This document shows positions 26,413 to 35,528 of a stretch of 64,000 bases of DNA, in pieces (the first letter of the stretch is position 1; each line of letters begins with the position of its first letter). The DNA comes from Bacteroidales bacterium. Lineage in GTDB: Bacteria; Bacteroidota; Bacteroidia; Bacteroidales; UBA1715. Location: assembly GCA_016714605.1 (NCBI GenBank), contig JADKDL010000010.1, positions 1 through 64,000 of the forward strand, in the 5' to 3' direction. The position numbers and the translations under genes were made by a program. The notes under the pieces were generated by a model. It searched no databases. It had not been told where the DNA came from and worked only from the letters and a program-made list of their open reading frames with translations.

Positions 26413-26982
26413 TTATAAAAAAAATTGAAAAAAAAGTAAACAAGAGAGCAAATGCCCCAGTTTCTCACGCAAAATTTTGTAGGCATTGCTTACATGAGTC
26501 TCCACCGTTCGCGGACTAATGCCTAGATGTTCACCCACTTGCACGGTATTGAGACCTTCATAAAACCGAAGTTTGAAGACCTCTTTATTTTTTTCGGGCA
26601 GATTCTCAACTTCATGTTTTAGTTTATCGGTGAGATCTTCGGTGTAGGTGTTTTCAAAATCTTCATACACAGTAGCTTCGAGTAAATACTGGGCTTCCGA
26701 TTCGTACCGTTGCTTTATTTTGTCGTGCCTAAATCTGTTTATTGCAGCATTGTAGGCACTACGGTACAAATATGCACGGAGCGAAACAATTTGGGTAGCC
26801 TCAGCTCTTTTCTCCCACAATTTTACAAAACATTGTTGTGCAATTTCTTGAGCCTCATCAGCATCAATCACCATTTTGTAAATGTAGTTGCACAGCTCCT
26901 TATGAAAATGCCTAAATACTGCTTCAAATGCTTGTGGCGAATGTTTCTGTAATTGTCTTTTTACTAAATCTTCGTTAATCAA
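26413..26982 (-). CDS. ECF RNA polymerase sigma factor (Bacteroidota family 1)
   Basis: The 189-residue protein has sigma region 2 (AFEAVFRHFHKELCNYIYKMVIDADEAQEIAQQCFVKLWEKR) and region 4 (LPEKNKEVFKLRFYEGLNTVQVGEHLGISPRTVETHVSNAYKILREKL), with the helix-turn-helix intact. It is followed after 55 bases by fecR, the normal sigma/anti-sigma order. The C-terminal hydrophobic tail (LLSCLLFFQFFL) is common in this group. Confidence 0.94.
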   Translation of the reverse strand: MINEDLVKRQLQKHSPQAFEAVFRHFHKELCNYIYKMVIDADEAQEIAQQCFVKLWEKRAEATQIVSLRAYLYRSAYNAAINRFRHDKIKQRYESEAQYLLEATVYEDFENTYTEDLTDKLKHEVENLPEKNKEVFKLRFYEGLNTVQVGEHLGISPRTVETHVSNAYKILREKLGHLLSCLLFFQFFL

Positions 26983-27099
26983 TGTTGTTGGTATTAAAAA
27001 ATATTTTAGAGATCATTTATAATGGTGCTAAAATATGAATTTAATAAAAAATAAACTAATACGAAAAAGGTAGATATAAAAATATTATTAATTATATTA

Positions 27100-28415
27100 T
27101 TATAACAATAACGCTTTTTTATAAGCTGCAAGAGCCTTTAATCTTGATTCAGAGAGGTCTACAATAGGAAGAGTATTAGAGGAAATCGTGTTTTTTAATT
27201 GTTTTTCTGTATATAAATTTTCAGGGTCGAAGTTTTTTTGTTGCGTTATGGGGTTGAAAATCCTGAAATAAGGAGCAGCATCGCAACCGGTGCCAGCAGC
27301 CCATTGCCAGTTTCCAACATTAGAAGCCAAATCATAATCGAGCAACTTTTGAGCAAAATAAGCCTCGCCCCAACGCCAGTCAATAAGCAAATTTTTGCAT
27401 AAAAATCCGGCAGTTACCATTCTTAATCTGTTGTGCATTAGACCCGTAGTGTTTAGTTCCTGCATTCCTGCATCTACAAATGGAAATCCGGTTTGTGCAC
27501 CGCACCATTTCTCGAAAAGATTTTGGTCATTGCTCCATGACAAAGCACTATATTGTTTCTTGAAACATTCATTTTGCGAATGAGGAAAATGAATGAGAAT
27601 CTGACTAAAAAAATCTCTCCAAATCAATTCGTTAAGATATACAGAACCGTGAATTAGAGCCTTTTGTACCAGTTTGCGAATGCTCACCACACCATATCTC
27701 AAGTAGGTACTCATTTTACTTGTTCCGGCTTCAATAGAAGGAATATTGCGAGTAGCTTCCATAATTTTCTAGAAATTCTACAGTAGGTAGTTCAATAGTC
27801 TGATATTTCAATATATTAGTAGCAACACCATCGTTTTTTTTCTGGAATTGAAGCATAGGTTTTTTGTCGGTTTGTTTAATGAAATTTGACAATAAAGCTT
27901 CTGATGAGAATTGCGGTATTGCGGTGTTTAAGCGTTTCTAACCATTTTTTTGAGTAGGGTGTAAATATAGTATAAGGAGAACCATCGGGTTTAGTTATTT
28001 CGTTTTTATGAAAAAATACATGATCTTTAAATTGAAAGAAATCAGCTCCCTGTGCTTTACAAAAGGCTTCAATATTATTATCTCTTTTGATAGTATTTGG
28101 TTCGTATTCCTCATTTATGAAAACCGATTTAATGTTGTACACAGAAAATAATACTTTGAAAATATCAAGAGCATCGCCCTCGAAACTTTCTATTTGAGAA
28201 TTGTAGGGTAGAAGCAAATTATTTAAATTATTGAGTTGATTTTCAATAAATAACTCTCTGTTTCTATTAAATGGTATTTTTGATGTGTATTCAGGTTCAA
28301 AAATATAGATTGGTAATACTGGTAATCCTGAGCGAAGGGATTCAAAAAGTGCATTATTATCATCTATTCTCAAATCTCTTCTAAACCAAAACAAAGAAAT
28401 AGCAATATTTTTCAT
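27100..28415 (-). CDS. phr: Deoxyribodipyrimidine photolyase/cryptochrome (frame broken twice)
   Basis: The N-terminal part (from 28415) is an antenna-binding photolyase domain (SLFWFRRDLRIDDNNALFESLRSG, FEGDALDIF, VFINEEYEPNTIKRD). The C-terminal FAD domain has LIWRDFFSQILIHFP, GFPFVDAGMQELNTTGLMHNRLRMV, LLDYDLASNVGNWQWAAGTGCDAAPYFRIFNP. The frame shifts near 27920 (one C missing in NT-PQFSSEALLSNF) and again near 27750 (an extra G before EATRNIPS). With these repaired the protein is about 438 residues, normal for a class I photolyase. It would repair UV dimers; a cryptochrome-type role cannot be excluded. Confidence 0.9.
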
Positions 28416-28589
28416 AGTAAGAGAATTTTGAAATATTTAATGTAAATTAGAAAATCATAAAATTTTAAAAAGAACAAAAAGTCATGATAACAAAAATAAT
28501 TTTATATTTGGCATGGCATTTTAATTCACACAACTTTGAAGCGAAATGATAGAAAAAATTACAATAAAGTACAATATAAATTTCTGTAA

Positions 28590-29849
28590 ATGAATTTCAA
28601 TATAGTTGTAATAAATGATTCTGAGGTAACAAGTTTACTGAGAGAGTTGTACGATTTTATATTTCTTGAATATACTGTTGATTCATATTCAGATATAAAT
28701 GAGTTTAATAATAGCCAAGCATCTGTTATAGATATAATTATATTAAACAGCAACGATCCAATACAAATTCTAGATATTATAAGGCAAGTAAGAAGTAAAA
28801 AGAAGTTTAAATATGTACCATTTCTTCTGCTTACCGATATTCATATTTATTTAAATACACAGAATATTGATAAATTAGGCTCTGTAGATTTTTTAAGTAA
28901 GCCGGTTGATAAATTTTCGCTTGCGTGCAGAGTTTTGCATAACATGAATCTGAGTAGGGCTACACGTACTATGATGGGTGAAAATATTGTATTGAAAAGT
29001 AAATTGTTGGAATTGGAAAAACTCCGCATTAAGAATTTGAGTTTGTATTCCAACAAAATAAATCTGGAGAAAATAAACAACCAACTTCTATTGCAAAAGG
29101 ATGAAATAAGTAAGCAACAATATATTTTGATAGAAGAAAAGCTGAAATCGGAGGAACTGTTGCAAAATATATTGCCTGAAGAAACCTCGCGCGAACTTAT
29201 GATTCATGGTAAAGCAAGAACACAGGCCTATCATAAAGTGAGTATTTTATTTTGCGATTTTGTAGGATTTACCAATGCTTGCGAATCGCTTAAACCACAG
29301 GAAATTGTAGACGAATTGCATCGCTATTTTTCAAAGTTTGATGAGATATGCGAAATGCACTTTATAGAAAAAATAAAAACCATTGGCGATGCGTATATGT
29401 GTGCCGGAGGTTTGCCAATGCGCAATAACAGCAATCCAATAGACATTACGTTGGCAGCTTTGGCAATGATAGAATATGTAGAAAAAGAAAATAAGCGCAA
29501 AATATTAGGCAATTTGCCTGTTTGGAGGGTAAGAATTGGCATTCATACGGGTCCTATTGTAGCGGGAGTAATAGGTAAAAAGAAGTTTGCCTACGATATT
29601 TGGGGCGATGCAGTAAATACAGCAGCTCGAATGGAATCGTCGAGCGAGGCAGGTATGATAAATGTTTCAGAATACACACATTCATTCATAAAAGAATTTT
29701 TCGACTGCACTTCGCGCGGAAAAATTTTGGCTAAACATAAAGGAATGATTGATATGTACTATGTAAATGGCTTAAAAGATAAATTTGCTTATGATGGAAA
29801 TACAAAGATTCCAAACAAGCAATTTATAATGGAGCATTCTAAATTATAA
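28590..29849 (+). CDS. Class III adenylate cyclase with degenerate receiver domain
   Basis: The 419-residue protein has an N-terminal receiver-like domain, a coiled coil with the signalling helix SEELLQNILPEETSRELMIHG, and a class III catalytic domain. Catalytic features are the metal-binding Asp residues in LFCDFVGFT and IGDAYMCAGG, the adenine-selective Lys in EKIKTIGDAY and Asp in KFAYDIWGDAVN, and the transition-state N/R in NTAARME. The Lys/Asp pair indicates ATP rather than GTP as substrate. In the receiver the Asp position is Asn 53 (DIIILNSND), although Thr and Lys-Pro (LSKPVD) remain, so normal phosphorylation is unlikely. A paralogue follows at 30000. Confidence 0.9.
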   Translation: MNFNIVVINDSEVTSLLRELYDFIFLEYTVDSYSDINEFNNSQASVIDIIILNSNDPIQILDIIRQVRSKKKFKYVPFLLLTDIHIYLNTQNIDKLGSVDFLSKPVDKFSLACRVLHNMNLSRATRTMMGENIVLKSKLLELEKLRIKNLSLYSNKINLEKINNQLLLQKDEISKQQYILIEEKLKSEELLQNILPEETSRELMIHGKARTQAYHKVSILFCDFVGFTNACESLKPQEIVDELHRYFSKFDEICEMHFIEKIKTIGDAYMCAGGLPMRNNSNPIDITLAALAMIEYVEKENKRKILGNLPVWRVRIGIHTGPIVAGVIGKKKFAYDIWGDAVNTAARMESSSEAGMINVSEYTHSFIKEFFDCTSRGKILAKHKGMIDMYYVNGLKDKFAYDGNTKIPNKQFIMEHSKL

Positions 29850-29940
29850 AAAGGTGTTTTAGTGATGTAAAACAAATTTTGATTTGAGGTAGAACACCAG
29901 TTGAAATGATTTTTTTTATAGAAATAAGCGAATTTGGATA

Positions 29941-29970
29941 TTTGAAATAGCATGATAAGTATTATCTTTG
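29941..29970 (+). promoter_or_regulatory. Predicted promoter of the second cyclase gene
   Basis: TTTG at 29941-29944 and TATCTTTG at 29963-29970 match the Bacteroidota promoter consensus with 18 bases between them, 30 bases before the ATG at 30000. The second cyclase can therefore be expressed on its own. Confidence 0.6.
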
Positions 29971-29999
29971 ACTAAGCAAGAACTAACGTAGAAAATTAC

Positions 30000-31166
30000 A
30001 TGGAGTTTACACTTTGGTCAATAGAATGTAGCAAGATAAAGACCTTAAAATCAGATATTGAATTATTACTTCAGGGAGTAACAATTAAACTCTTTGAAAC
30101 CGGTTCAGAAAAACTAGATCTGATTGAGTATGTAGATGAAAGAATAGATTTAATTTTTATAGAAGGCAGTGATGCCGAGCAATTGAAGAAGTTGATTTAT
30201 TTTTTCAGGGAATTTAATCAATTGCTGGAATTCATACCAATACTTTTATACACCGATTTTGATACATTCAAAGAAGTATCTACTGCCGAAAATGTTGGAA
30301 TAATTGATTTGGTAAGTACGCAATCGTCTGATGTTGAGATATGTTTTAGAATTAAACACGGATATGATGTCGTATTCAAAACAAAAGAACTGAGAGCAGA
30401 AAACTACAGTTACAGAACCGAACTAAGAGATAATTATAAACAACTGGAATATCAGAAACGACGTTCGGAAGAATTGTTGTTAAACATTTTGCCCGAAGAA
30501 ACTTCTAGAGAGCTTATGATTCATGGTTTTGCCAAGCCACAGTTTTATAAGCGTGTAACGGTGTTGTTTACCGATTTTAAGGGATTTACAAACACCTGCG
30601 AGCGAATGCTTCCTGAAGACATTGTAAAGGAGCTGGATTTCTTTTTCTCAAAATTTGATGAAATTTCGGAACGACACTATGCCGAAAAAATAAAAACCAT
30701 TGGAGATGCCTACATGTGTGCCGGAGGTATTCCTATGCGCAACAATAGTAATCCGGTTGATATGGTACTTATTGGATTGGAAATGCAGGAATTTATGATG
30801 CAAAACAATGCAGAAAGGGCACAGAGAGGCGAGGAGGCATGGAATTTAAGGGTTGGTATACATACCGGAAAATTAATTGCCGGAGTTATTGGACGTAAAA
30901 AGTTTGCCTACGACATTTGGGGCGATGCCGTAAACACAGCGTCACGAATGGAATCATCTGGTGAACCGGGTATGGTTAATATCTCTGGTGAAACCTATAA
31001 ATATATCAGACATCTATTTGAATGTGAATATAGAGGTAAGGTATATGCCAAGAATAAAGGTGAAATTGATATGTATTTTGTAAAACGTATAATACCTGAA
31101 TATTCAATAGATGAAACTGGTATTAGACCTAATGAACAGTTTATATGGGAATTGGCTCAATTATAA
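30000..31166 (+). CDS. Class III adenylate cyclase, paralogue of the preceding gene
   Basis: This 388-residue protein has the same plan as its neighbour: a receiver-like N-terminus, signalling helix SEELLLNILPEETSRELMIHG, and a class III cyclase domain with LFTDFKGFT, EKIKTIGDAYMCAGG, KFAYDIWGDAVNTASRMESS. Metal Asp, substrate Lys/Asp and N/R residues are all present, so adenylate cyclase activity is expected. The receiver fold is more diverged, and Glu 55 (LIFIEGSD) stands at the phosphorylation position, which can mimic the phosphorylated state. The near-identical catalytic cores point to gene duplication. Confidence 0.9.
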   Translation: MEFTLWSIECSKIKTLKSDIELLLQGVTIKLFETGSEKLDLIEYVDERIDLIFIEGSDAEQLKKLIYFFREFNQLLEFIPILLYTDFDTFKEVSTAENVGIIDLVSTQSSDVEICFRIKHGYDVVFKTKELRAENYSYRTELRDNYKQLEYQKRRSEELLLNILPEETSRELMIHGFAKPQFYKRVTVLFTDFKGFTNTCERMLPEDIVKELDFFFSKFDEISERHYAEKIKTIGDAYMCAGGIPMRNNSNPVDMVLIGLEMQEFMMQNNAERAQRGEEAWNLRVGIHTGKLIAGVIGRKKFAYDIWGDAVNTASRMESSGEPGMVNISGETYKYIRHLFECEYRGKVYAKNKGEIDMYFVKRIIPEYSIDETGIRPNEQFIWELAQL

Positions 31167-31200
31167 TGTAAGTGTGTTTGTAAAATATTAAAATTCAGAG

Positions 31201-31929
31201 TTATACAATTTTTATTTGTTCGTCGGTGAAAAGCTCTTCACTTTTGTATTTCATGTAAAGTTGAACTATAGCCACAACATCTTTTTGGCAGTAGTTCATT
31301 ATTTCTTCATTCTTATTGTCTTTCCAATAAGCTTCATTTACCATGCTACCATCTAAATCTGATTTAGGAGAAGGTATGTCGAAAATCGCAGTAAGCAACT
31401 CTAAAGATGTATAGTTCTTATAATCGCCAAAGCGCCATAGGTCAAGTGTGTCTGAGTGTCTTACTTCCCATGGTTTAAGTCCACGGGTATCAAATTTTTG
31501 TGGGAGTTTTATGCCATTTATAAGAGCACGTCTGGCAATATATGGAAAGTCAAATTCTTTACCGTTATGGGCGCATAAATAATGATTATCTGTGTTGAAA
31601 TATTTGGTAAATAATTGTAAAAAATCGGTTAAAATCTGAGCTTCATCATTACCATAGAAAGAACGTACTCTGAGTTCTTTTTTATTTTTCCTTGTAATAA
31701 TATAACCGGCTGAAATACATATAATTTTACCAAATTCTGCAAGAATTCCTGCTTTACAATATGCTTTTTCGGGAGAATTAAATTGTTCATCAATAAATTT
31801 TTTCGATTTTTTATCCCACAAAACCCTCAGAATGTGGGGCATTGCAGTATAAGTTTGATATTGCGAAACGGTCTCAATATCAAGAAATAGAATATTTTCG
31901 TTTTTTATACTACTTAGATATTCACTCAT
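31201..31929 (-). CDS. Predicted 3'-5' exonuclease related to PolB exonuclease domain
   Basis: The 242-residue protein has the DEDDy exonuclease motifs: ILFLDIETVSQYQ (Exo I, Asp and Glu), AHNGKEFDFPYIARRALINGIKLP (Exo II) and MNYCQKDVVAIVQLYMKY (Exo III, Tyr and Asp). It lacks polymerase domains. Members of this Bacteroidota family are thought to act in DNA repair, but the substrate is not known. The start overlaps the end of the upstream hybrid kinase gene by 8 bases. Confidence 0.88.
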   Translation of the reverse strand: MSEYLSSIKNENILFLDIETVSQYQTYTAMPHILRVLWDKKSKKFIDEQFNSPEKAYCKAGILAEFGKIICISAGYIITRKNKKELRVRSFYGNDEAQILTDFLQLFTKYFNTDNHYLCAHNGKEFDFPYIARRALINGIKLPQKFDTRGLKPWEVRHSDTLDLWRFGDYKNYTSLELLTAIFDIPSPKSDLDGSMVNEAYWKDNKNEEIMNYCQKDVVAIVQLYMKYKSEELFTDEQIKIV

Positions 31930-34582
31930 GTATAATTTTTTTTAAAGCATCAATTAAATATGCGGTGTATTCAAGTGCTAAATTAAACGAATTTTCAATA
32001 TCAGAAAAGTTATTTTCTTTGCCCATATTTTCTAATATGAGAAATTTTTCTTTTACACTTTCAGCCCCAAATAAAGCAATTTCTCCTTTAAAAGAGTGAG
32101 CATCTAACATCAGTTTACGAGCATCTTTATTGTCAATATGCTGCCTCATTTTATTTAGTTTATTTTCGTGAGCATCAATAAAGTCGGTAATTATTTCAAC
32201 CAGAACAGCTTTCTTAAATACACCGAAATTGGAGTCAAATTCTTTTCTTGAAATTATATTATCAGGCATAGTTTTAGGTGTTTCTGGGTTTGAAATAGGA
32301 ATGTTTTGTTCGGGTGTTGAGATATTATTCTCTTCTGAGCTTTGAAACTCTGTTTTTTTGTTATTGTCTATTTCTTTCAGAATTTCTATAAGTTTGGCTT
32401 CGTTTATAGGTTTAGAAATGTAGGCATTCATCCCTGCGTTGAGCATTTTCTCTTCATCTTCTTTATATGCAGCAGCTGTAAGCGCTATTATAGGAATAGT
32501 TTTGAAATATTCATCATCAAAAGAGCGAATTTTTAGAGTAGCATCAATGCCGTTTAATTCGGGCATGTGCATGTCCATAAGAACACAATGATATTGTTTG
32601 TTTGTAATTTTCTCAACAGCTAAAAGTCCGTTTTCAACTATATCAGTATGAATATGATATAGGTCTAGCAGATTTGCAATATATTTCTGATTAATTTTGT
32701 TGTCTTCAGCAACAAGTATATTGAAGTTATTTGAAAACTTGTATTCGGTAGTCGTATTTATATGATTTTCTGATAGTTTTAGTTTTTCAATCTCATTTTT
32801 TTCAGGTAATGGAAGTGGAATAGAGAAAGAAAAAGTGCTACCTTGGTTTATAATACTATGTATGGTAAGTGTACCTTCCATCATTTCAACTAGTTGCGAA
32901 GAGATTGAAAGCCCAAGTCCGGTACCTCCATATTTACGTGTAGTAGATGAGTCTGCTTGTGTAAATTTCTCAAAAATGCTGTGCTGTTTATCTTCAGGTA
33001 TTCCAATACCTGTGTCGGTAACTGAAACGTTTAATTGCGCTTTTTGCTCATGTTCGGTAACAGATATATTTAGCGTTACACCACCTTTATGAGTGAATTT
33101 CAGCGCATTGTTTATTAGATTTATTATAATTTGTTTTATTCTTGTAGCATCTGCATTTATATACACAGGCATATTTTGACTTGAAACATAGTGTAAGTAT
33201 AGGTCTTTTTCAAGAGCTTTATATTCAAGAGTTTTAACGATTGTTTGAGCTAGAGTTTCTATATTAAATACGTAATAATCAAGTTCAATTTTTCCGGCTT
33301 CAATTTTTGAAATATCTAGGATATCGTTAATAATTTCGAGTAAAGATTCGGCAGCATTTTTAGTTAGTTCTGCATATTCTCTCTGCGTTTTATCAAGTTC
33401 AGTTTTGAGCAAAAGTTCTGTCATGCCCAGTACTCCATGTATAGGAGTTCTTATTTCATGACTCATATTGGCAAGAAATTGCGATTTTTCTGCATTTGCT
33501 TTATCTGCAATGGCTCTTGCATTTTCAAGTTCAATATTTTGTTGATTAAGCTTCATGAGTATTGCTTGCATTTTGACGCTTTGTACGCTATTTCTTTTAA
33601 ATGCTTTTTCAATTTCTTGATGGTGGGCAACTACTAAATTTGTTTGTTCTTGAAGCTTTTTTTGTTGTTCAGAGATTTCAATTTCAGCACGTTTCAAATC
33701 AGAAATACCGGTATCAATAGTTACTAATCTGTCTAAATCTTCTCTATGATTTATAATAGGAGTAATGGTTCTTCTGAGCCAAATATTCTCTCCTGCTTTG
33801 TTTTGAATAACAGTTTCGAAGCTCAAAGACTTTTGACTTTCTATACACAGTAAAACGGTTTCTTCAATGTTATCGAATAAGCTATTTTGGTAGAGATTTT
33901 CACCAAACTTTTCAATATACTCTTCCATTGTGAAGCCAAGTAGTTTTATGAAGCCGTTATTTACCCATTCTAAATCTAACTGTGAATTGAAAATCATTAT
34001 AGAATTATTGGTTTCTTTTACTACAATTTGAAATCGGTGTAGTTGAGATTCCTTTTCACGAAGTTCGTCGGTAAGTTCAGTTAGTTTTTCTTCAAAAATG
34101 CCAATTTTAATGTCATTTTCAGCAATATTTTTTTCTGCCTTTTCGAGTCGCAGTAAATTATTAAGAAAGGGAGATAGCGACTGTAGCTGAAAGTCAAGCG
34201 ATTCTGATAAAGATACATTTGTAAAACTGAAATTTTGCAAATAAAACAGTGCAATAACTTGATCATTTGTAGTAAAAGGAATAATAAGAGAATTTTGTTC
34301 GGAGTTAATGATTTCGTATTTTTTTCTAGTCAAAATACATGTATCCATTAATTCTTTTGGCACAAGTAATTCATTTTCAATTATTTTATTTTCGAAAAAG
34401 TCGGTATTGTTGCAATTATCTATGAATTGTAAAAATATCTGATTATTACTAATGTGACAAAATGCTGCCTTGGAATATTGTATATTATTTTGAATGTAAG
34501 TCAGTAAATGTAGTGCAAATGCTTTAGTGTTGGTTGCAGAAAATATTGTATAATACTCTTGATTAAAGGAGCTGTGCGTCAT
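31922..34582 (-). CDS. Hybrid sensor histidine kinase (GAF-like, PAS, HisKA, HATPase, REC, Hpt)
   Basis: This 886-residue soluble kinase has, in order, a GAF-like sensor (about 1-150), a coiled coil, a PAS domain with PAC tail (IMIFNSQLDLEWVNNGFIKLLGF; ENIWLRRTITPI), a second coiled coil, a DHp helix with SHEIRTPIHGVLGM, and a HATPase (INNALKFTHKGG, VTDTGIGIP, GGTGLGLSI). Then come a receiver (ILVAEDNKINQ, CVLMDMHMPELNG, ISKPI) and a C-terminal Hpt domain with LDAHSFKGEIALFG. All phosphorelay residues are present. No cognate response regulator is adjacent. The exonuclease gene overlaps its 3' end. Confidence 0.93.
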   Translation of the reverse strand: MTHSSFNQEYYTIFSATNTKAFALHLLTYIQNNIQYSKAAFCHISNNQIFLQFIDNCNNTDFFENKIIENELLVPKELMDTCILTRKKYEIINSEQNSLIIPFTTNDQVIALFYLQNFSFTNVSLSESLDFQLQSLSPFLNNLLRLEKAEKNIAENDIKIGIFEEKLTELTDELREKESQLHRFQIVVKETNNSIMIFNSQLDLEWVNNGFIKLLGFTMEEYIEKFGENLYQNSLFDNIEETVLLCIESQKSLSFETVIQNKAGENIWLRRTITPIINHREDLDRLVTIDTGISDLKRAEIEISEQQKKLQEQTNLVVAHHQEIEKAFKRNSVQSVKMQAILMKLNQQNIELENARAIADKANAEKSQFLANMSHEIRTPIHGVLGMTELLLKTELDKTQREYAELTKNAAESLLEIINDILDISKIEAGKIELDYYVFNIETLAQTIVKTLEYKALEKDLYLHYVSSQNMPVYINADATRIKQIIINLINNALKFTHKGGVTLNISVTEHEQKAQLNVSVTDTGIGIPEDKQHSIFEKFTQADSSTTRKYGGTGLGLSISSQLVEMMEGTLTIHSIINQGSTFSFSIPLPLPEKNEIEKLKLSENHINTTTEYKFSNNFNILVAEDNKINQKYIANLLDLYHIHTDIVENGLLAVEKITNKQYHCVLMDMHMPELNGIDATLKIRSFDDEYFKTIPIIALTAAAYKEDEEKMLNAGMNAYISKPINEAKLIEILKEIDNNKKTEFQSSEENNISTPEQNIPISNPETPKTMPDNIISRKEFDSNFGVFKKAVLVEIITDFIDAHENKLNKMRQHIDNKDARKLMLDAHSFKGEIALFGAESVKEKFLILENMGKENNFSDIENSFNLALEYTAYLIDALKKIIHE

Positions 34583-34871
34583 ATTATAACGTTTTGAGTT
34601 TTTTTATAAATAGTTTTCTTTTGAATAAAGATAAATATATAAACAAATTATTGTTTTGATTATAAAGTACATATTTTTTTTGTAAAACGTTTTAAAATAA
34701 TATGTACTATGTATATTTTTGTATGTGGTAAATATGTAAGAAAAGATAACTATGTTTGTCAATAAAATAAATTTTCTCACTGAAAATATTAAATAGACAG
34801 GAGCTAGAAAAAGTATCACGCTTTTACTCCGAAATTAATTTTATAATTAACTCATTTTCAAAATAGTAATA
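34583..34871. other. Intergenic region with no recognisable feature
   Basis: This AT-rich stretch separates the hybrid kinase from the divergent GyrI-like gene. I see no convincing hairpin, repeat or short gene in it. Confidence 0.4.
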
Positions 34872-35411
34872 ATGAAAAAGATATCAATAATTTTGAGTGC
34901 CATAATTGCTTTATTATTAGTTTTATACTGGTATATAGGTGGTTTTGAGTCAATGAATGTAAAAAAGCAGTTGTATGGAGGTTTTATTATTGCTGGATTA
35001 GAATTTAAAGGGCCATATCATTTAGTTACAGCATCAATGGAACAGGCAGATAGTATTGCTCGTAGTTTGGGAGTAAATTCTACCCGTGGTTTTGGTGTAT
35101 ATTATGACAATCCTGAAACCACACCCGATACCGCATTGAGAAGTTTTGTAGGTAATATTATTGAAAAAGACGATTATTCTAAAATTGAGGCATTGAAGAA
35201 AGCCGGATTGCGCATTGATTCCGTACCCGAAGTATCATCGTTGGTTATTGAAATGAAAATAAGAACCAAATTTGCTTATATGATTGGCCCAATGAAAGCA
35301 TATCCAAAATTGCAAAAGGCAATACAAGATAATTCTTGCATCCCGCAACTAACTATAGAAGTTTATGATATACCTGCTAAACGCACATATTATGTAATGC
35401 AGTGTAAATAA
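34872..35411 (+). CDS. Membrane-anchored GyrI-like small-molecule-binding protein
   Basis: The 179-residue protein has one N-terminal membrane helix (ISIILSAIIALLLVLYWYIGGF) and a single GyrI/SOUL-like domain. Segments are VKKQLYGGFIIAGLEFKGPYHLV, STRGFGVYYDNPETTPDTALRSFVG, and the end of the repeat KFAYMIGPMKAYPKLQKAIQ-ctd-LTIEVYDIPAKRTYYVMQ. The arrangement resembles TEX264-type proteins, which also combine a membrane anchor with a GyrI fold. The ligand is unknown. Confidence 0.75.
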   Translation: MKKISIILSAIIALLLVLYWYIGGFESMNVKKQLYGGFIIAGLEFKGPYHLVTASMEQADSIARSLGVNSTRGFGVYYDNPETTPDTALRSFVGNIIEKDDYSKIEALKKAGLRIDSVPEVSSLVIEMKIRTKFAYMIGPMKAYPKLQKAIQDNSCIPQLTIEVYDIPAKRTYYVMQCK

Positions 35412-35528
35412 AAGATATGTAGATTTTAATTATTTAAAGCGTTATTAATCACGATTTTCTATTTTAGATACTTACTTGAATTGAGATTAGTTACACAGAG
35501 AAATACAGAGTTTGTATTTGTTTAATTA

